DNA of 64,000 bases from Melioribacter roseus (GTDB lineage: Bacteria > Bacteroidota > Ignavibacteria > Ignavibacteriales > Melioribacteraceae), in assembly GCA_020722005.1 (NCBI GenBank), contig DYLP01000010.1:1-64000 (forward strand), in the 5' to 3' direction. Made by a program: the position numbers and the translations under genes. Positions 52,498 to 61,681 of this stretch are shown here, piece after piece (the stretch's first letter is position 1; every line of letters begins with the position of its first letter). Below the pieces are notes generated by a model, which worked only from the letters and a program-made list of their open reading frames with translations, ran no database searches and was not told the origin of the DNA.

Positions 52498-53160
52498 TCA
52501 AAGTATAAAATTAGCGTTAATATTTTCCAGTACTCGATTGAACGAATCAGATAAATCAACGCTTAATCTGTAAGACTTGCCACCATAATCAAATCTAATC
52601 GATTCGGCGTGTAACATAAGGCGCGGATATTTTTTTTGAACTTCACGATTCCCATATTTCAAATCGCCAGCTATCGGACAACCGATCAAATACATATGCA
52701 CCCTTAACTGATGACGCCTTCCGGTAAGCGGATTTAATTTAACAAGCGCGTGTCCATTATAATATTTCAAAACTTCGAAATAAGTTTCGGAGGGCTTTCC
52801 TTTCTTGTGATCAATCCCCATTCGACCCGACCCAAATTGTCGTAATGGAAAATTGATAATCCCCCCCTCTGCTTCCGGCTTTCCGATAACAAGAGCTTTA
52901 TATGTTTTCCGAACATTTCTATTCTCGAAAAGTAGATTCAATTCCCGGTGTGTCTCGCTTTTAAGTGCAAATAGAATTATGCCACTTACCTCCTTGTCCA
53001 GCCGATGTACTACGTAAATTTTACGCCCATATTTTTCTGATAGCATCTGGTATAAATTTTCAGCTGTTTTATTGCTCTCAGGAATTGCAGCTATACCCTC
53101 CGATTTATTTACCGCTATCAGACAATCGTCTTCGTAAATTATATCTATCTCCACCTTCAA
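52498..53160 (-). CDS. RluA-family rRNA pseudouridine synthase, short form
   Basis: 220-residue pseudouridine synthase lacking the N-terminal S4 domain. The core begins IIYEDDCLIAVNKSEGI; the catalytic motif is VHRLDKEVSGIILFA (Asp55), followed by YKALV, the strand FGSGRMGIDHKKGKPS, and LTGRRHQLRVHMYLIGCPIAGDLKYG. Substrate (23S or tRNA) cannot be told. It overlaps the YgjV gene by 4 bases, so they are coupled. Confidence 0.88.
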   Translation of the reverse strand: MKVEIDIIYEDDCLIAVNKSEGIAAIPESNKTAENLYQMLSEKYGRKIYVVHRLDKEVSGIILFALKSETHRELNLLFENRNVRKTYKALVIGKPEAEGGIINFPLRQFGSGRMGIDHKKGKPSETYFEVLKYYNGHALVKLNPLTGRRHQLRVHMYLIGCPIAGDLKYGNREVQKKYPRLMLHAESIRFDYGGKSYRLSVDLSDSFNRVLENINANFIL

Positions 53161-53774
53161 TCCCTTAAAGTAAGTTCGTATTTGCCTTCTGTAGTTTCTA
53201 CGAATCCCATTTTTTTCAAATACTTCCGATGCACTTTGTTGCCAGGATCGCTTATTATTTTTTTTACATTTCTTTTTCTGAAAAAATTTTGAAAGACAAA
53301 CCTGCCCACTTTGAAATCACGATAACCGGGGATAACATAGTCCAGCTTAACTGAGAGTGAACCGTCGGATAAAGTTTCAGCGCATATAATTCCTGCAGGA
53401 ACTGAATTTCTGAGTACAAATAGGATTGTCCAATCATGCTGAGGTTTGAAAGTAAATGTAGGAATAAATTTTCTGATATCTTTTTCGTGGAATTTCAAAA
53501 AATATTCGAGGAACCCTGAGTCGTGTTTTACTTCAAGGATATCAAAGTATTCCTTTCTAGAAAAAATTTCAGTTAGGTAATAGATATTAACGACGGCGAC
53601 AAATCCGTTTACAAGCGCTACAGGATAAGCGTTTATTATTATACCATAGATGGTAAAAATTAGGGAGCCAATGAAGTTTATAACCCTGAGTTTTACAATC
53701 GAACTCATCATCAATGATAGTGCGACCATCACTGAGGCAACATATCCGATTAATTCTACAATTGGGATTTCCAT
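53157..53774 (-). CDS. YgjV-type membrane protein fused to a GNAT-like domain
   Basis: 205-residue protein beginning MEIPIVELIGYVASVMVALS (ATG 53774, with GAGG upstream; the longer frame from 53813 is less likely). Residues 1-85 have three membrane helices of the YgjV kind. Residues 95-200 form a soluble alpha/beta domain ending KVHRKYLKKMGFVETTEGKYEL, with the GNAT-like end motif KxGFxxxxGKYxL and a IISDPGN strand. It may acetylate a substrate at the membrane. The fused form is common in Bacteroidota. The next gene (RluA) overlaps by 4 bases. Confidence 0.72.
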   Translation of the reverse strand: MEIPIVELIGYVASVMVALSLMMSSIVKLRVINFIGSLIFTIYGIIINAYPVALVNGFVAVVNIYYLTEIFSRKEYFDILEVKHDSGFLEYFLKFHEKDIRKFIPTFTFKPQHDWTILFVLRNSVPAGIICAETLSDGSLSVKLDYVIPGYRDFKVGRFVFQNFFRKRNVKKIISDPGNKVHRKYLKKMGFVETTEGKYELTLRD

Positions 53775-53852
53775 GCTAAAATCCTCGTGGTTTTCAATTA
53801 CATTCTTTAACAATAAATCTTATTTTTACACTACAAATAAAAACAATTTATC

Positions 53853-54995
53853 ATGGAAAACCACCCCGTTATCAGTTTGGACGACGTAATCAGACCGACA
53901 CATTTAGTAATCGATCTGAACATAATAAAAGAAAATTTCCACAGAATCAAAGAGGCTGTCGAGCCATCGAAAGTAATGCCGATATTAAAAGCCAATGCAT
54001 ACGGACACGGCTTAATAAAGATAGCTCAGACGCTTGAAAAAGAAGGAGCAGACTATCTTGGCGTAGCATTCCTGGAAGAAGGAATACTTTTGCGTCGACA
54101 GGGAATTAAAATGCCAATACTCGTACTCGGTGGCATCTGGGGAAATCAAATACCAACTTTTCTCAAATACAATCTTACCATGACAGCTTCGTCAATCGAC
54201 AAAGCGCGCCAGATTGATTATGAAGCCAGCAAACAAAATTTAAAAGCAAAAGTGCATCTGAAAATCGATACTGGAATGGAACGCATTGGTGTTCATTATT
54301 ACAATGCCGACAAATTTTTTGACGAAGTAGTGAAACTGAAAAATATCGAAATAGAAGGCATCTATTCTCACTTTGCCAATGCCGACAATAGCAACATTGA
54401 CCACACAAAACTTCAGTTCGACAGATTCAAACAAGCAATCGACTATTTCGAACACCTCAATTACGGTCCGATTATAAAGCACATTTCAAATTCTGGCGGA
54501 ATACTACAACTGCCCGAAGCAAATCTCGACATGGTAAGACCTGGCATTATGCTTTACGGTGTTTATCCTTCTGATAAAATAAAGAAAACCATTGAAGTCA
54601 AACCTGCTCTTATATGGAAGTCACTCGTTATTTACTTTAAAGTTATTAAAGCAGGTCACCCTGTGGGATATGGCTCAAAGTGGACTGCCAGCAAAGATGT
54701 ACGAGCAGTTACTGTTCCCGTTGGCTACGGCGACGGTTACATGAGAAGAATGAGCGATAAGGCTCAGGTGATAATCAACAAAAAGAAATATCCGGTTATT
54801 GGAACTATATCAATGGATCAAATTGTAGTGAACATCGAAAAAGATTCTGCATACAACGGAGACGAAGTTATTTTGATTGGCAAACAAGGCGATTGCGAAA
54901 TAACAGTTGAAGACCTTGCCTCCTGGGCAGAAACAATCCCTTACGAAATTTTAACCGGGATAAACACTCGCGTACCCCGAATTTATATCGACTAA
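53853..54995 (+). CDS. alr: alanine racemase
   Basis: 380-residue PLP-dependent alanine racemase, supplying D-alanine for peptidoglycan. PLP-lysine motif ILKANAYGHG (Lys46), the EGIYSHFANADN strand, MVRPGIMLYGVYP, and the second catalytic Tyr in GHPVGYGSKW; the C-terminal GYGDGYMRRMS. It diverges from the YgjV gene, from which it is 78 bases away, and meets the unknown coiled-coil gene with interlocked stops (54992-54995). Complete. Confidence 0.95.
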   Translation: MENHPVISLDDVIRPTHLVIDLNIIKENFHRIKEAVEPSKVMPILKANAYGHGLIKIAQTLEKEGADYLGVAFLEEGILLRRQGIKMPILVLGGIWGNQIPTFLKYNLTMTASSIDKARQIDYEASKQNLKAKVHLKIDTGMERIGVHYYNADKFFDEVVKLKNIEIEGIYSHFANADNSNIDHTKLQFDRFKQAIDYFEHLNYGPIIKHISNSGGILQLPEANLDMVRPGIMLYGVYPSDKIKKTIEVKPALIWKSLVIYFKVIKAGHPVGYGSKWTASKDVRAVTVPVGYGDGYMRRMSDKAQVIINKKKYPVIGTISMDQIVVNIEKDSAYNGDEVILIGKQGDCEITVEDLASWAETIPYEILTGINTRVPRIYID

Positions 54996-56224
54996 TTATT
55001 CAATCCGTAAGTTTTACGTCTATTGTAGTATATTAAATATCCAGCCACGACAGCCACCAGCAAAATTACTGCCCAGTAATACCATTTGGATTTTTCTTCC
55101 GGTCCTAATTTATTTTTCCAGTTCATCAGTTGGGCTTCTATTGTATCTTTATCTGCCTCAGTAATCATATTATTATCGATCAAAACGGGAATCCATTCGG
55201 GAAGGACTTTTTCATAATATACCGTATCGCTAAAAGTCTTAAAAACTTCCTCCGATTTGTCTTTTCCTTTAATTTCCATATTCTTTATTTCATCTTCTAC
55301 GAATGATTTTATACTGTAGACAAACTCCTCGCCATTATTGAAAGGTAGAACGGGCAATTCTTTGGATCGGAATTCAGTATAAATTGCGTTCCATATTTCT
55401 TTATCTATTCTGTTTCTCCATTCATAAAAAAGATTATTAATATTTGCCAGTTGCACTTCTTTTTCTTTTTTGTCGAGATAAATCTCGCTCAGTTTTGGCG
55501 ATATTCTTTTCCACTGTTTATTAAATTCCACCTGATGTTTTTTAATTTCAGCAATGTCTTCCGGTTTTAGTTCAGTAACTTTCATAAACTGGATATTATC
55601 CACCAATGTTCTCTCAATATTGAAGAACAATTCTGCATTATCAATTTTCATTCTGTAAGAAAGCTTTTCTGCTTCGTTTAATGAGGAGGAAACCTGGGCG
55701 AAATCCAGGATAAGCGAATCAATAATATCGCGAATCAAAAGGTCTCTTTTTTCCAGATTGCTTTTCAACTGTGCAATCATGTTGTTAAGAGCTGCGATCG
55801 TGGCTGCGTCTTTATCAACCTGGCGCCGCAACACAGTTATTCTCGCAAGCAAGTCTTTGTTTTGTTCATTAAGCTCTGTCAGCTCGGTTTTAAGATTCAC
55901 AATTTCGGTTTTCAATTCGGTAATCTGAGTGAATTCATTTTGACGGAGAGAGATTGCATTAAAAAGTTTCTCGAAAGAAGATTCGAAACTTTCCGGATAA
56001 AGTGAGTTATCGAGCAAGGATGAATGTCTTGAATATTCTTCGTATAATTCTTTAGCCCGCGAATAAATTGAATTGCAGTCGTCGAGCGATTCAGCTTTTT
56101 TTATTTGCTCCATCAAAGTGTTGTATTTTTGTTTGAAAGACTGCACAATTTCATAATCCGACTGGCAGAAGTAATTATTGTACGCAATAAGTATTAATAT
56201 GAAAATTCCTATAAACTTTTTCAT
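54992..56224 (-). CDS. exported coiled-coil protein with C-terminal membrane anchor
   Basis: Unknown 410-residue protein. Signal peptide (MKKFIGIFILILIAYNNYFC) with a possible lipobox; then helical, with a coiled coil of about 50 residues at 100-160 (ELKTEIVNLKTELTELNEQN and following). The C-terminal end has a membrane helix (about 388-405, WAVILLVAVVAGYLIYY). Both ends being hydrophobic suggests an envelope-spanning or periplasmic tethered protein. ATG 56224 has GAGG 9 bases upstream. It is co-directional with, and just after, a small lipoprotein gene. No family recognised. Confidence 0.75.
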   Translation of the reverse strand: MKKFIGIFILILIAYNNYFCQSDYEIVQSFKQKYNTLMEQIKKAESLDDCNSIYSRAKELYEEYSRHSSLLDNSLYPESFESSFEKLFNAISLRQNEFTQITELKTEIVNLKTELTELNEQNKDLLARITVLRRQVDKDAATIAALNNMIAQLKSNLEKRDLLIRDIIDSLILDFAQVSSSLNEAEKLSYRMKIDNAELFFNIERTLVDNIQFMKVTELKPEDIAEIKKHQVEFNKQWKRISPKLSEIYLDKKEKEVQLANINNLFYEWRNRIDKEIWNAIYTEFRSKELPVLPFNNGEEFVYSIKSFVEDEIKNMEIKGKDKSEEVFKTFSDTVYYEKVLPEWIPVLIDNNMITEADKDTIEAQLMNWKNKLGPEEKSKWYYWAVILLVAVVAGYLIYYNRRKTYGLNN

Positions 56225-56226
56225 CA

Positions 56227-56673
56227 CTACCTCACTATACCATTTTTATTGATAAGAAATTTTTCTTGAGCATCTATCAACTCGATGTATGGCAGACGCT
56301 GATTCATGGCTGGATTCTCGAGTGTTTTATCGGTATAAACATTTATTTTTTTATACAGCTTCATACCTCTTTCAGTCGGGAAAAACAAGTAGATATTTTT
56401 AAAACCCTGCGACGTTATATAATAGTATCCTTCTAAATCTCTTATTATACGCACTTGTTTATTAACTGTATTCGACGAGTCCCCGGTTTCTTCAAAGAAA
56501 AGGGGATTTAAATTGATCGAAAACGAATGACGTTTTTCGTGCACATATCCATTTTCGTCGACATTAAGGACCGATTCGATCGGCCAGGAAAAATCCGCAG
56601 GTTTCAGTATCAACGCGGTGCACGAACAAATTATTAAAGAAAAAGCGAGAAGTACAAATATCTTCTTAATCAT
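56227..56673 (-). CDS. small hypothetical lipoprotein
   Basis: 148-residue lipoprotein: MIKKIFVLLAFSLIICSC with a lipobox-like LIIC/ICSC. The mature part is beta-rich and ends FLINKNGIVR. Not recognised. ATG 56673 is chosen because the longer frame (to 56742) adds a run that does not look like a leader. It precedes the coiled-coil protein gene with no gap, so the two may act together in the envelope. Confidence 0.65.
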   Translation of the reverse strand: MIKKIFVLLAFSLIICSCTALILKPADFSWPIESVLNVDENGYVHEKRHSFSINLNPLFFEETGDSSNTVNKQVRIIRDLEGYYYITSQGFKNIYLFFPTERGMKLYKKINVYTDKTLENPAMNQRLPYIELIDAQEKFLINKNGIVR

Positions 56674-56804
56674 CTCTAAGCCCCTTTTTGAACAGCAATT
56701 AACATACATAATTTCTATTATAAATTGAATAATTTCATTCATATTTTTTTCTAAACATTTTTTTAACTAAGTTAATTATCATTTTAATCTATGAAAGGGG
56801 TACT

Positions 56805-57374
56805 ATGAAAAAACTAATTTCACTTTTATCCTTAATAATGTTTATAGAGGGAGTTTCATACGGACAGGACGACCCGGGGACAATGGAAGCCTGGATGAAA
56901 TATATGACGCCTGGTCCGATGCACGAGATGCTTTCCTCGATGGTAGGCGACTGGAAAACTGCAATGACAATGAAAGGTCAGGGCGGTCAGGAAATGAAAA
57001 GCGAGGGTACGGCAAAATTCGAAATGATTTTGGGCGGCAGGTACCTGAAATCGACCTTCGAGAGCGACATGATGGGAATGACAATGGAGGGAATGGGTAT
57101 TGATGCCTACGACAATGCAAAAAAAGAATTTATTAGTGTCTGGATCGATAATATGGGAACTGGTGTGACAGTGTTAAACGGCAAACTCGACGAAGCTACA
57201 AAAACGCTGACCTATTATGGAACAACTGTCGACCCTGCCACTGGCGAGGATTCCAAAATCAAATCCGTCACAAAAATAATTGACGAGGACAATCACAAAT
57301 TCGAAATGTACAACGTTATGCCCGACGGTTCGGAAGTTTTGATGTTTGAGATGGATTATATCAGAATAAAATAA
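56805..57374 (+). CDS. DUF1579 secreted protein
   Basis: 189-residue protein with a signal peptide (MKKLISLLSLIMFIEGVSYGQ). DUF1579 family by MLSSMVGDWKTAMTM, GGRYLKSTFESDMMGM, GIDAYDNAKKEFISVWIDNMGTG and the final EMDYIRIK. The sequence is beta-rich, Met- and Gly-rich in the first half. Function unknown. AGGGG is 4-7 bases from the start. Ends 1 base from the stop of the facing TolB-like gene. Confidence 0.85.
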   Translation: MKKLISLLSLIMFIEGVSYGQDDPGTMEAWMKYMTPGPMHEMLSSMVGDWKTAMTMKGQGGQEMKSEGTAKFEMILGGRYLKSTFESDMMGMTMEGMGIDAYDNAKKEFISVWIDNMGTGVTVLNGKLDEATKTLTYYGTTVDPATGEDSKIKSVTKIIDEDNHKFEMYNVMPDGSEVLMFEMDYIRIK

Positions 57375-57375
57375 A

Positions 57376-58416
57376 TCATTCAGTAAACGGCTTAAAGTTA
57401 GCAGAAAAATTATTTGCATTGAAACCGGGCATCTCGTGGAGTTGACCGGTTCCTCGATTAAAAAACCAGAGGTTTTTCTTCAATCGATTATCCACCGTAA
57501 TACAGACAATTTTGCCATCGGGAGAGATTACAGGGTCGTCTGCAAAATCCGAAAAACTTACAAGTTGCCTTTGATTGCTGCCGTCGGAATTCATCACAAA
57601 AATTTCAGACCTGCCGTTTCTGTTACTGACAAAGATGATTTCTTTACCATCGGGAGTAAATACAGGTTTATTGTTCCACTCGGTTGTGCCCGTTAACTGA
57701 TTTCTGTTAGATCCGTTGTTATCCATAATAAAAATCTGAGCCACTGAATTTGTATAAGCTACAGAAATAATTTTAGAACCATCCGGAGAATAATTACACA
57801 AAACCTCGTAATCTTTATTGTCGGTTAGTTTATTCAAATTCGACCCGTCTATATTTACTGTATAAATTTCAGAAGAATAGTTGTTCTGTAAAACGAAAAT
57901 TAATTTGCTACCGTCGGGCGAAAAATTAATCGAGCGCGGTTTCCCTTCAGGTAAATTTAATTTAATTCTGTTTGTTCCGTTGCTATTGATAAGAGCAATA
58001 CTCCCGTCGTACAAAAATGCAATCTTACTCCCATCCTTTGAAAAAACAGGTTCTTTTCCTTCACTCAGAATTTTTTGCGTTTTAGTTGCAAGATCGTACA
58101 ATACAATATTCGAATTTGATTCGTTGTCGAAAACCGTATATACAATTTTAGAACCATCCGGGGAATAGACAGGAGCGAAATCCCACGTTTGATTAAATGT
58201 CAGTCGTTTCTGAGAAATGCTGTCGAGTCCTGTGGTATAAAGCTCCGTTTTGTTACCCAATTCCAGATTAGTCTCTCCACCGTAATCTCTGTCGGAAACA
58301 AAAACAATCTCGTATTTTTTTATAATTTCAATATCGGGTTCAAACGGATTTTCTTTATTGCAAGAAACAATTGATATAAGAAAAAACAACAAAGACAGAT
58401 ACCGGGCTTTTTTCAT
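57376..58416 (-). CDS. TolB-like beta-propeller lipoprotein
   Basis: 346-residue lipoprotein (lipobox SIVSC). Six PD40/WD40-like blades are visible, each with the [FYI]SPDGSKI motif: YSPDGSKIVY, FSKDGSKIAF, FSPDGSKLIF, YSPDGSKIIS, FTPDGKEIIF, ISPDGKIVCI. This is the fold of TolB and the DPP IV propeller, but no peptidase domain or Tol gene is present. It is probably a surface or periplasmic binding protein. It converges with the DUF1579 gene (1-base gap). Confidence 0.85.
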   Translation of the reverse strand: MKKARYLSLLFFLISIVSCNKENPFEPDIEIIKKYEIVFVSDRDYGGETNLELGNKTELYTTGLDSISQKRLTFNQTWDFAPVYSPDGSKIVYTVFDNESNSNIVLYDLATKTQKILSEGKEPVFSKDGSKIAFLYDGSIALINSNGTNRIKLNLPEGKPRSINFSPDGSKLIFVLQNNYSSEIYTVNIDGSNLNKLTDNKDYEVLCNYSPDGSKIISVAYTNSVAQIFIMDNNGSNRNQLTGTTEWNNKPVFTPDGKEIIFVSNRNGRSEIFVMNSDGSNQRQLVSFSDFADDPVISPDGKIVCITVDNRLKKNLWFFNRGTGQLHEMPGFNANNFSANFKPFTE

Positions 58417-58471
58417 TTAATCACCTTTTAGTCGTTTTGTAAGTTATAGTTATAACACAATAATGTCAAAT

Positions 58472-59614
58472 TCATTCCAGTCTTTTGTGAAATCTTTTTG
58501 CGGCGAGGAAAAGTATCAATGCACCCATCAGAGCCAGTATTAATGTTTCCTGCCACAAATCTGCTATTCCGATACCCTTTAGAATGACACCGCGAATAAT
58601 GGTAATAAAATATTTCAACGGAATTATGTAGGTTACATACTGAATTATCCTGGACATATTTTCAATCGGGAAGACAAATCCCGAAAGATAAATCATCGGC
58701 ATCATGGCTCCGAAAACCGTCACCATCATCGCTTGCTGCTGTGTTCTGGAAACTGTTGATATAAAAAGTCCTATTCCCAGTGTAGAAAGTATAAAGAGCA
58801 AAGATGCAAAAAAGAAAAAAAGTAAGCTGCCTTTTATCGGAATGCCGAACCAAAATATCATAACTGAATTTACCAGCAGTATCATTATTAATCCAAGTGT
58901 GGTAAAGGGCAATATTTTGCCGAGGAGCATTTGCCACGGTTTAATCGGAGTTACAATTAACTGTTCCAGAGTTCCGAATTCTTTTTCTTTTACTATTGCC
59001 AGTGATGTAAGCAGAGTAGTAACTATCATTAACAACAATGCTGTTATGCCAGGCACCATAAATACCCGGGTTTTTAATTCAGGATTATACCAGATTCTGG
59101 TTTCTGCATTTACCGATTTCAACGGCACCCTTATGCCATTTCTTTCTATTTTATCGAGCAGAATTGTTTTTGCATAAGCAGCAGTTATCGCCTGAATGTA
59201 TCCGAAAGCAATGGAGCCTTTATTCCCATCAGAGCCATCGACAATTATCTGAACTTTTGTTCCGTTATTGTTTTCGATGTCCTTTTCAAATTCTCGAGGT
59301 ATAATCAAACCTATCACGGCTTTTCCGTTCATAATAGCATTTTCAATTTCCTCATAATTTTCTGTGTTCCCTTTAATCGTGAAATAACCAGAATTTATAA
59401 TCTTTTCAACATATTTACGGCTGACAGAAGATTTATCTCTGTCGAGTAAATAGAAGTCGACATTATTTACATCAAATGTAGCCGCGTATCCTAAAATTAT
59501 TGTTTGTAGAACAGGTGCAGCAAGAACTATAGCCAACATTTTCGGGTCGCGCTTAAGTTGCTGGAATTCTTTAATAATAAAATGGATTACCGTTGCGAAA
59601 CCATTTCCTTTCAA
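58472..59614 (-). CDS. ABC-2 permease (YbhR-like), second subunit
   Basis: 380-residue ABC-2 exporter permease. One N-terminal helix (28-48), a large periplasmic domain with NAETRIWYNPELKTR, and a C-terminal half with five helices including MPMIYLSGFVFPIENM, a hallmark of YbhR/YhhJ proteins. It overlaps its partner permease by 4 bases and is the last gene of the exporter operon. Likely substrates: drugs or toxic organic molecules, on family grounds. Confidence 0.88.
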   Translation of the reverse strand: MKGNGFATVIHFIIKEFQQLKRDPKMLAIVLAAPVLQTIILGYAATFDVNNVDFYLLDRDKSSVSRKYVEKIINSGYFTIKGNTENYEEIENAIMNGKAVIGLIIPREFEKDIENNNGTKVQIIVDGSDGNKGSIAFGYIQAITAAYAKTILLDKIERNGIRVPLKSVNAETRIWYNPELKTRVFMVPGITALLLMIVTTLLTSLAIVKEKEFGTLEQLIVTPIKPWQMLLGKILPFTTLGLIMILLVNSVMIFWFGIPIKGSLLFFFFASLLFILSTLGIGLFISTVSRTQQQAMMVTVFGAMMPMIYLSGFVFPIENMSRIIQYVTYIIPLKYFITIIRGVILKGIGIADLWQETLILALMGALILFLAAKRFHKRLE

Positions 59615-60753
59615 CTGCTTAATTCCTTCAATTGTTTTTTATTATATATTTTCGAAGCAGCGACTACAACTATCACAGTGAAGATTACCATATAGAGCAA
59701 CTGCTCCCAAAAAACTTCTATTCCGGCTCCTTTGAGCAATATTGATCGGAGGCACACAATATAAAATTTCGTTGGAGTAACATTCGAAAAGATGCGAATA
59801 ACATAAGGCATACTTTCAATCGGGAAAACAAAACCCGACAGGAGCATTGAAGGCAAAAGCGAAATTAACGTACCGGCTAGAAATGCCACCTGAAGAGAAT
59901 CTGCAATTACGGAAACCAAAATCCCGATACCAATTGAAGCCGCCAGAAAGAATAATGTACTAATCAGCAACCACAAATAACTTCCTTTTACTTCAATACC
60001 GAAAAATAAATATCCTGCCGCAAGTATTATCCCAGCATTTATAAATGCTATTACTATATACGGTATTGCCTTCCCCGTTAAGAGTTCAGGGATTTTGATT
60101 GATGAAACGTTTAATTGCTCGATGGTTCCACGTTCTTTTTCCCTTACAATTGATAACGAAATTGTTACAACAGCAATTATAATTAGTATCATTCCTATCA
60201 GACCTGGAATTAGAAACCGTGTTGAATTTAAATCAGGATTGAACCAGAATCGCGGTTCCAGTGATACTGAGGATGATAATTTTATTCCTCTTGAAGAAAG
60301 AAATTCATAGTTCAGATTATTTGAATAACTTGCTACGGCAGCATTAACATAATTCATTATGATTGTAGCTGTATTTCCGTCGACTCCATCGATAAGAAAT
60401 TGAATCTTAGCAACTTCGTTTCTGTAAATCTCATTTGAAAAATTGGACGGAATAACAGCAATGCACTGCGCTTTCTTTCTGTCGAGGAACTCTCGAATTT
60501 CTCTATCCGATTTAAGATAAGTTACAAGGTCGAAGTAATCTGTACTCAAGAGAGAATTAATAAATTCCCTGCTTTCAGGGGAATTGTCCCTGTCCAATAC
60601 AGATAGCTGTATGTGCTGAACATCGAAATTAATCGCATATCCGAATACAACGAGTAGGAAAACCGGGAATAGAAAAATTACACCCATCATTCTTACGTCG
60701 CGCAACAATTGCCGCGTTTCTTTAACTGCAATGGCTTTAATTCTGTTGAGCAT
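59611..60753 (-). CDS. ABC-2 permease (YbhS-like), first subunit
   Basis: 380-residue ABC-2 permease starting MLNRIKAIAVKETRQLLRD; ATG 60753 is chosen because GGGAG precedes it and earlier in-frame codons (to 60807) lie inside the ATPase gene. It has the same layout as the following permease: N-terminal helix, periplasmic domain with SLEPRFWFNPDLNSTRF, and LLSGFVFPIESMPYVIR. The two permeases probably form a heterodimer. It overlaps the ATPase by 17 bases. Confidence 0.88.
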   Translation of the reverse strand: MLNRIKAIAVKETRQLLRDVRMMGVIFLFPVFLLVVFGYAINFDVQHIQLSVLDRDNSPESREFINSLLSTDYFDLVTYLKSDREIREFLDRKKAQCIAVIPSNFSNEIYRNEVAKIQFLIDGVDGNTATIIMNYVNAAVASYSNNLNYEFLSSRGIKLSSSVSLEPRFWFNPDLNSTRFLIPGLIGMILIIIAVVTISLSIVREKERGTIEQLNVSSIKIPELLTGKAIPYIVIAFINAGIILAAGYLFFGIEVKGSYLWLLISTLFFLAASIGIGILVSVIADSLQVAFLAGTLISLLPSMLLSGFVFPIESMPYVIRIFSNVTPTKFYIVCLRSILLKGAGIEVFWEQLLYMVIFTVIVVVAASKIYNKKQLKELSS

Positions 60754-61681
60754 TCTTACTCCCGTGTTCCAGTAGATGAATAAATACATCTTCAAGTGTT
60801 GGGACAATACGTGTTATTCTGTCGATCTTAAATTCATTTTGAGTACAGTAATTTTCTAATTCGTCGGGCTTTTCAAATTGCTTTTTCGTAATGACATGTA
60901 TTTTTTTTCCAAAAATTGAAACGTCTATAATAAACTTCGCCTTCTTCAAAATATCCATCAGCTCGACAGGGTTTTCTGTTTCGATTTCAAAAGCATTGCC
61001 GTCGATATATTCGGTTTTTAATCTTTGCGGGTTTCCTTCGGCAATTAATCTTCCAGCATTGATCAGAATAATATCGTTGCAGTATTCAGCTTCTTCCAGA
61101 TAATGTGTTGTTACAAGAACAGTTGTCCCTTCGTCCGAGAAGCGATTAATTAAATCCCAAAAATTTCTTCTCGAAATTGGGTCGACGCCGCTGGTTGGTT
61201 CATCGAGAAACAATATTTTCGGTTTATGAATTACCGCAACGCCCAGAGCCAGGCGTTGTTTGATACCCCCCGGCAAATCTCCGGTAAGTGTTCTTTCTTT
61301 TCCAATGAGATTCGAAATTTCAAGCACCCATTTTTTTCGCTTTTCAAGTAACTTACCTTTAAGACCATAAACTGCACCGAAAAATTCGATATTTTCTTCA
61401 ATAGTCAGGTCATTATATAGTGAAAAGCGCTGTGACATATAACCAATGCTTTGCTTGACTTTATCGGGTTCATTCATAATGCTGAATCCACCGACGACGG
61501 CGTCTCCGGATGTCGGTTCTAGTAAGCCACACAGCATTCGTATTGTAGTCGATTTACCTGCACCGTTGGCGCCAAGGAATCCAAAGATTTCTCCTTTTTC
61601 AACTTTGAATGAAACGGAGTCTACTGCAGTAAAATCGCCGAACTTTTTTGTTAAATTTTCCGCAACGATACTATAGTTCAT
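60737..61681 (-). CDS. ABC transporter ATPase, second NBD
   Basis: 314-residue ABC ATPase. Walker A GANGAGKS, signature LPGGIKQRLAL (unusual first residue P for S), Walker B ILFLDEPTSGVDPISRR and VTTHYLEEAEYC (His switch). It overlaps the first ATPase gene by 4 bases. In E. coli YbhF the two nucleotide-binding domains are on one chain; here they are separate. Confidence 0.9.
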   Translation of the reverse strand: MNYSIVAENLTKKFGDFTAVDSVSFKVEKGEIFGFLGANGAGKSTTIRMLCGLLEPTSGDAVVGGFSIMNEPDKVKQSIGYMSQRFSLYNDLTIEENIEFFGAVYGLKGKLLEKRKKWVLEISNLIGKERTLTGDLPGGIKQRLALGVAVIHKPKILFLDEPTSGVDPISRRNFWDLINRFSDEGTTVLVTTHYLEEAEYCNDIILINAGRLIAEGNPQRLKTEYIDGNAFEIETENPVELMDILKKAKFIIDVSIFGKKIHVITKKQFEKPDELENYCTQNEFKIDRITRIVPTLEDVFIHLLEHGSKNAQQN

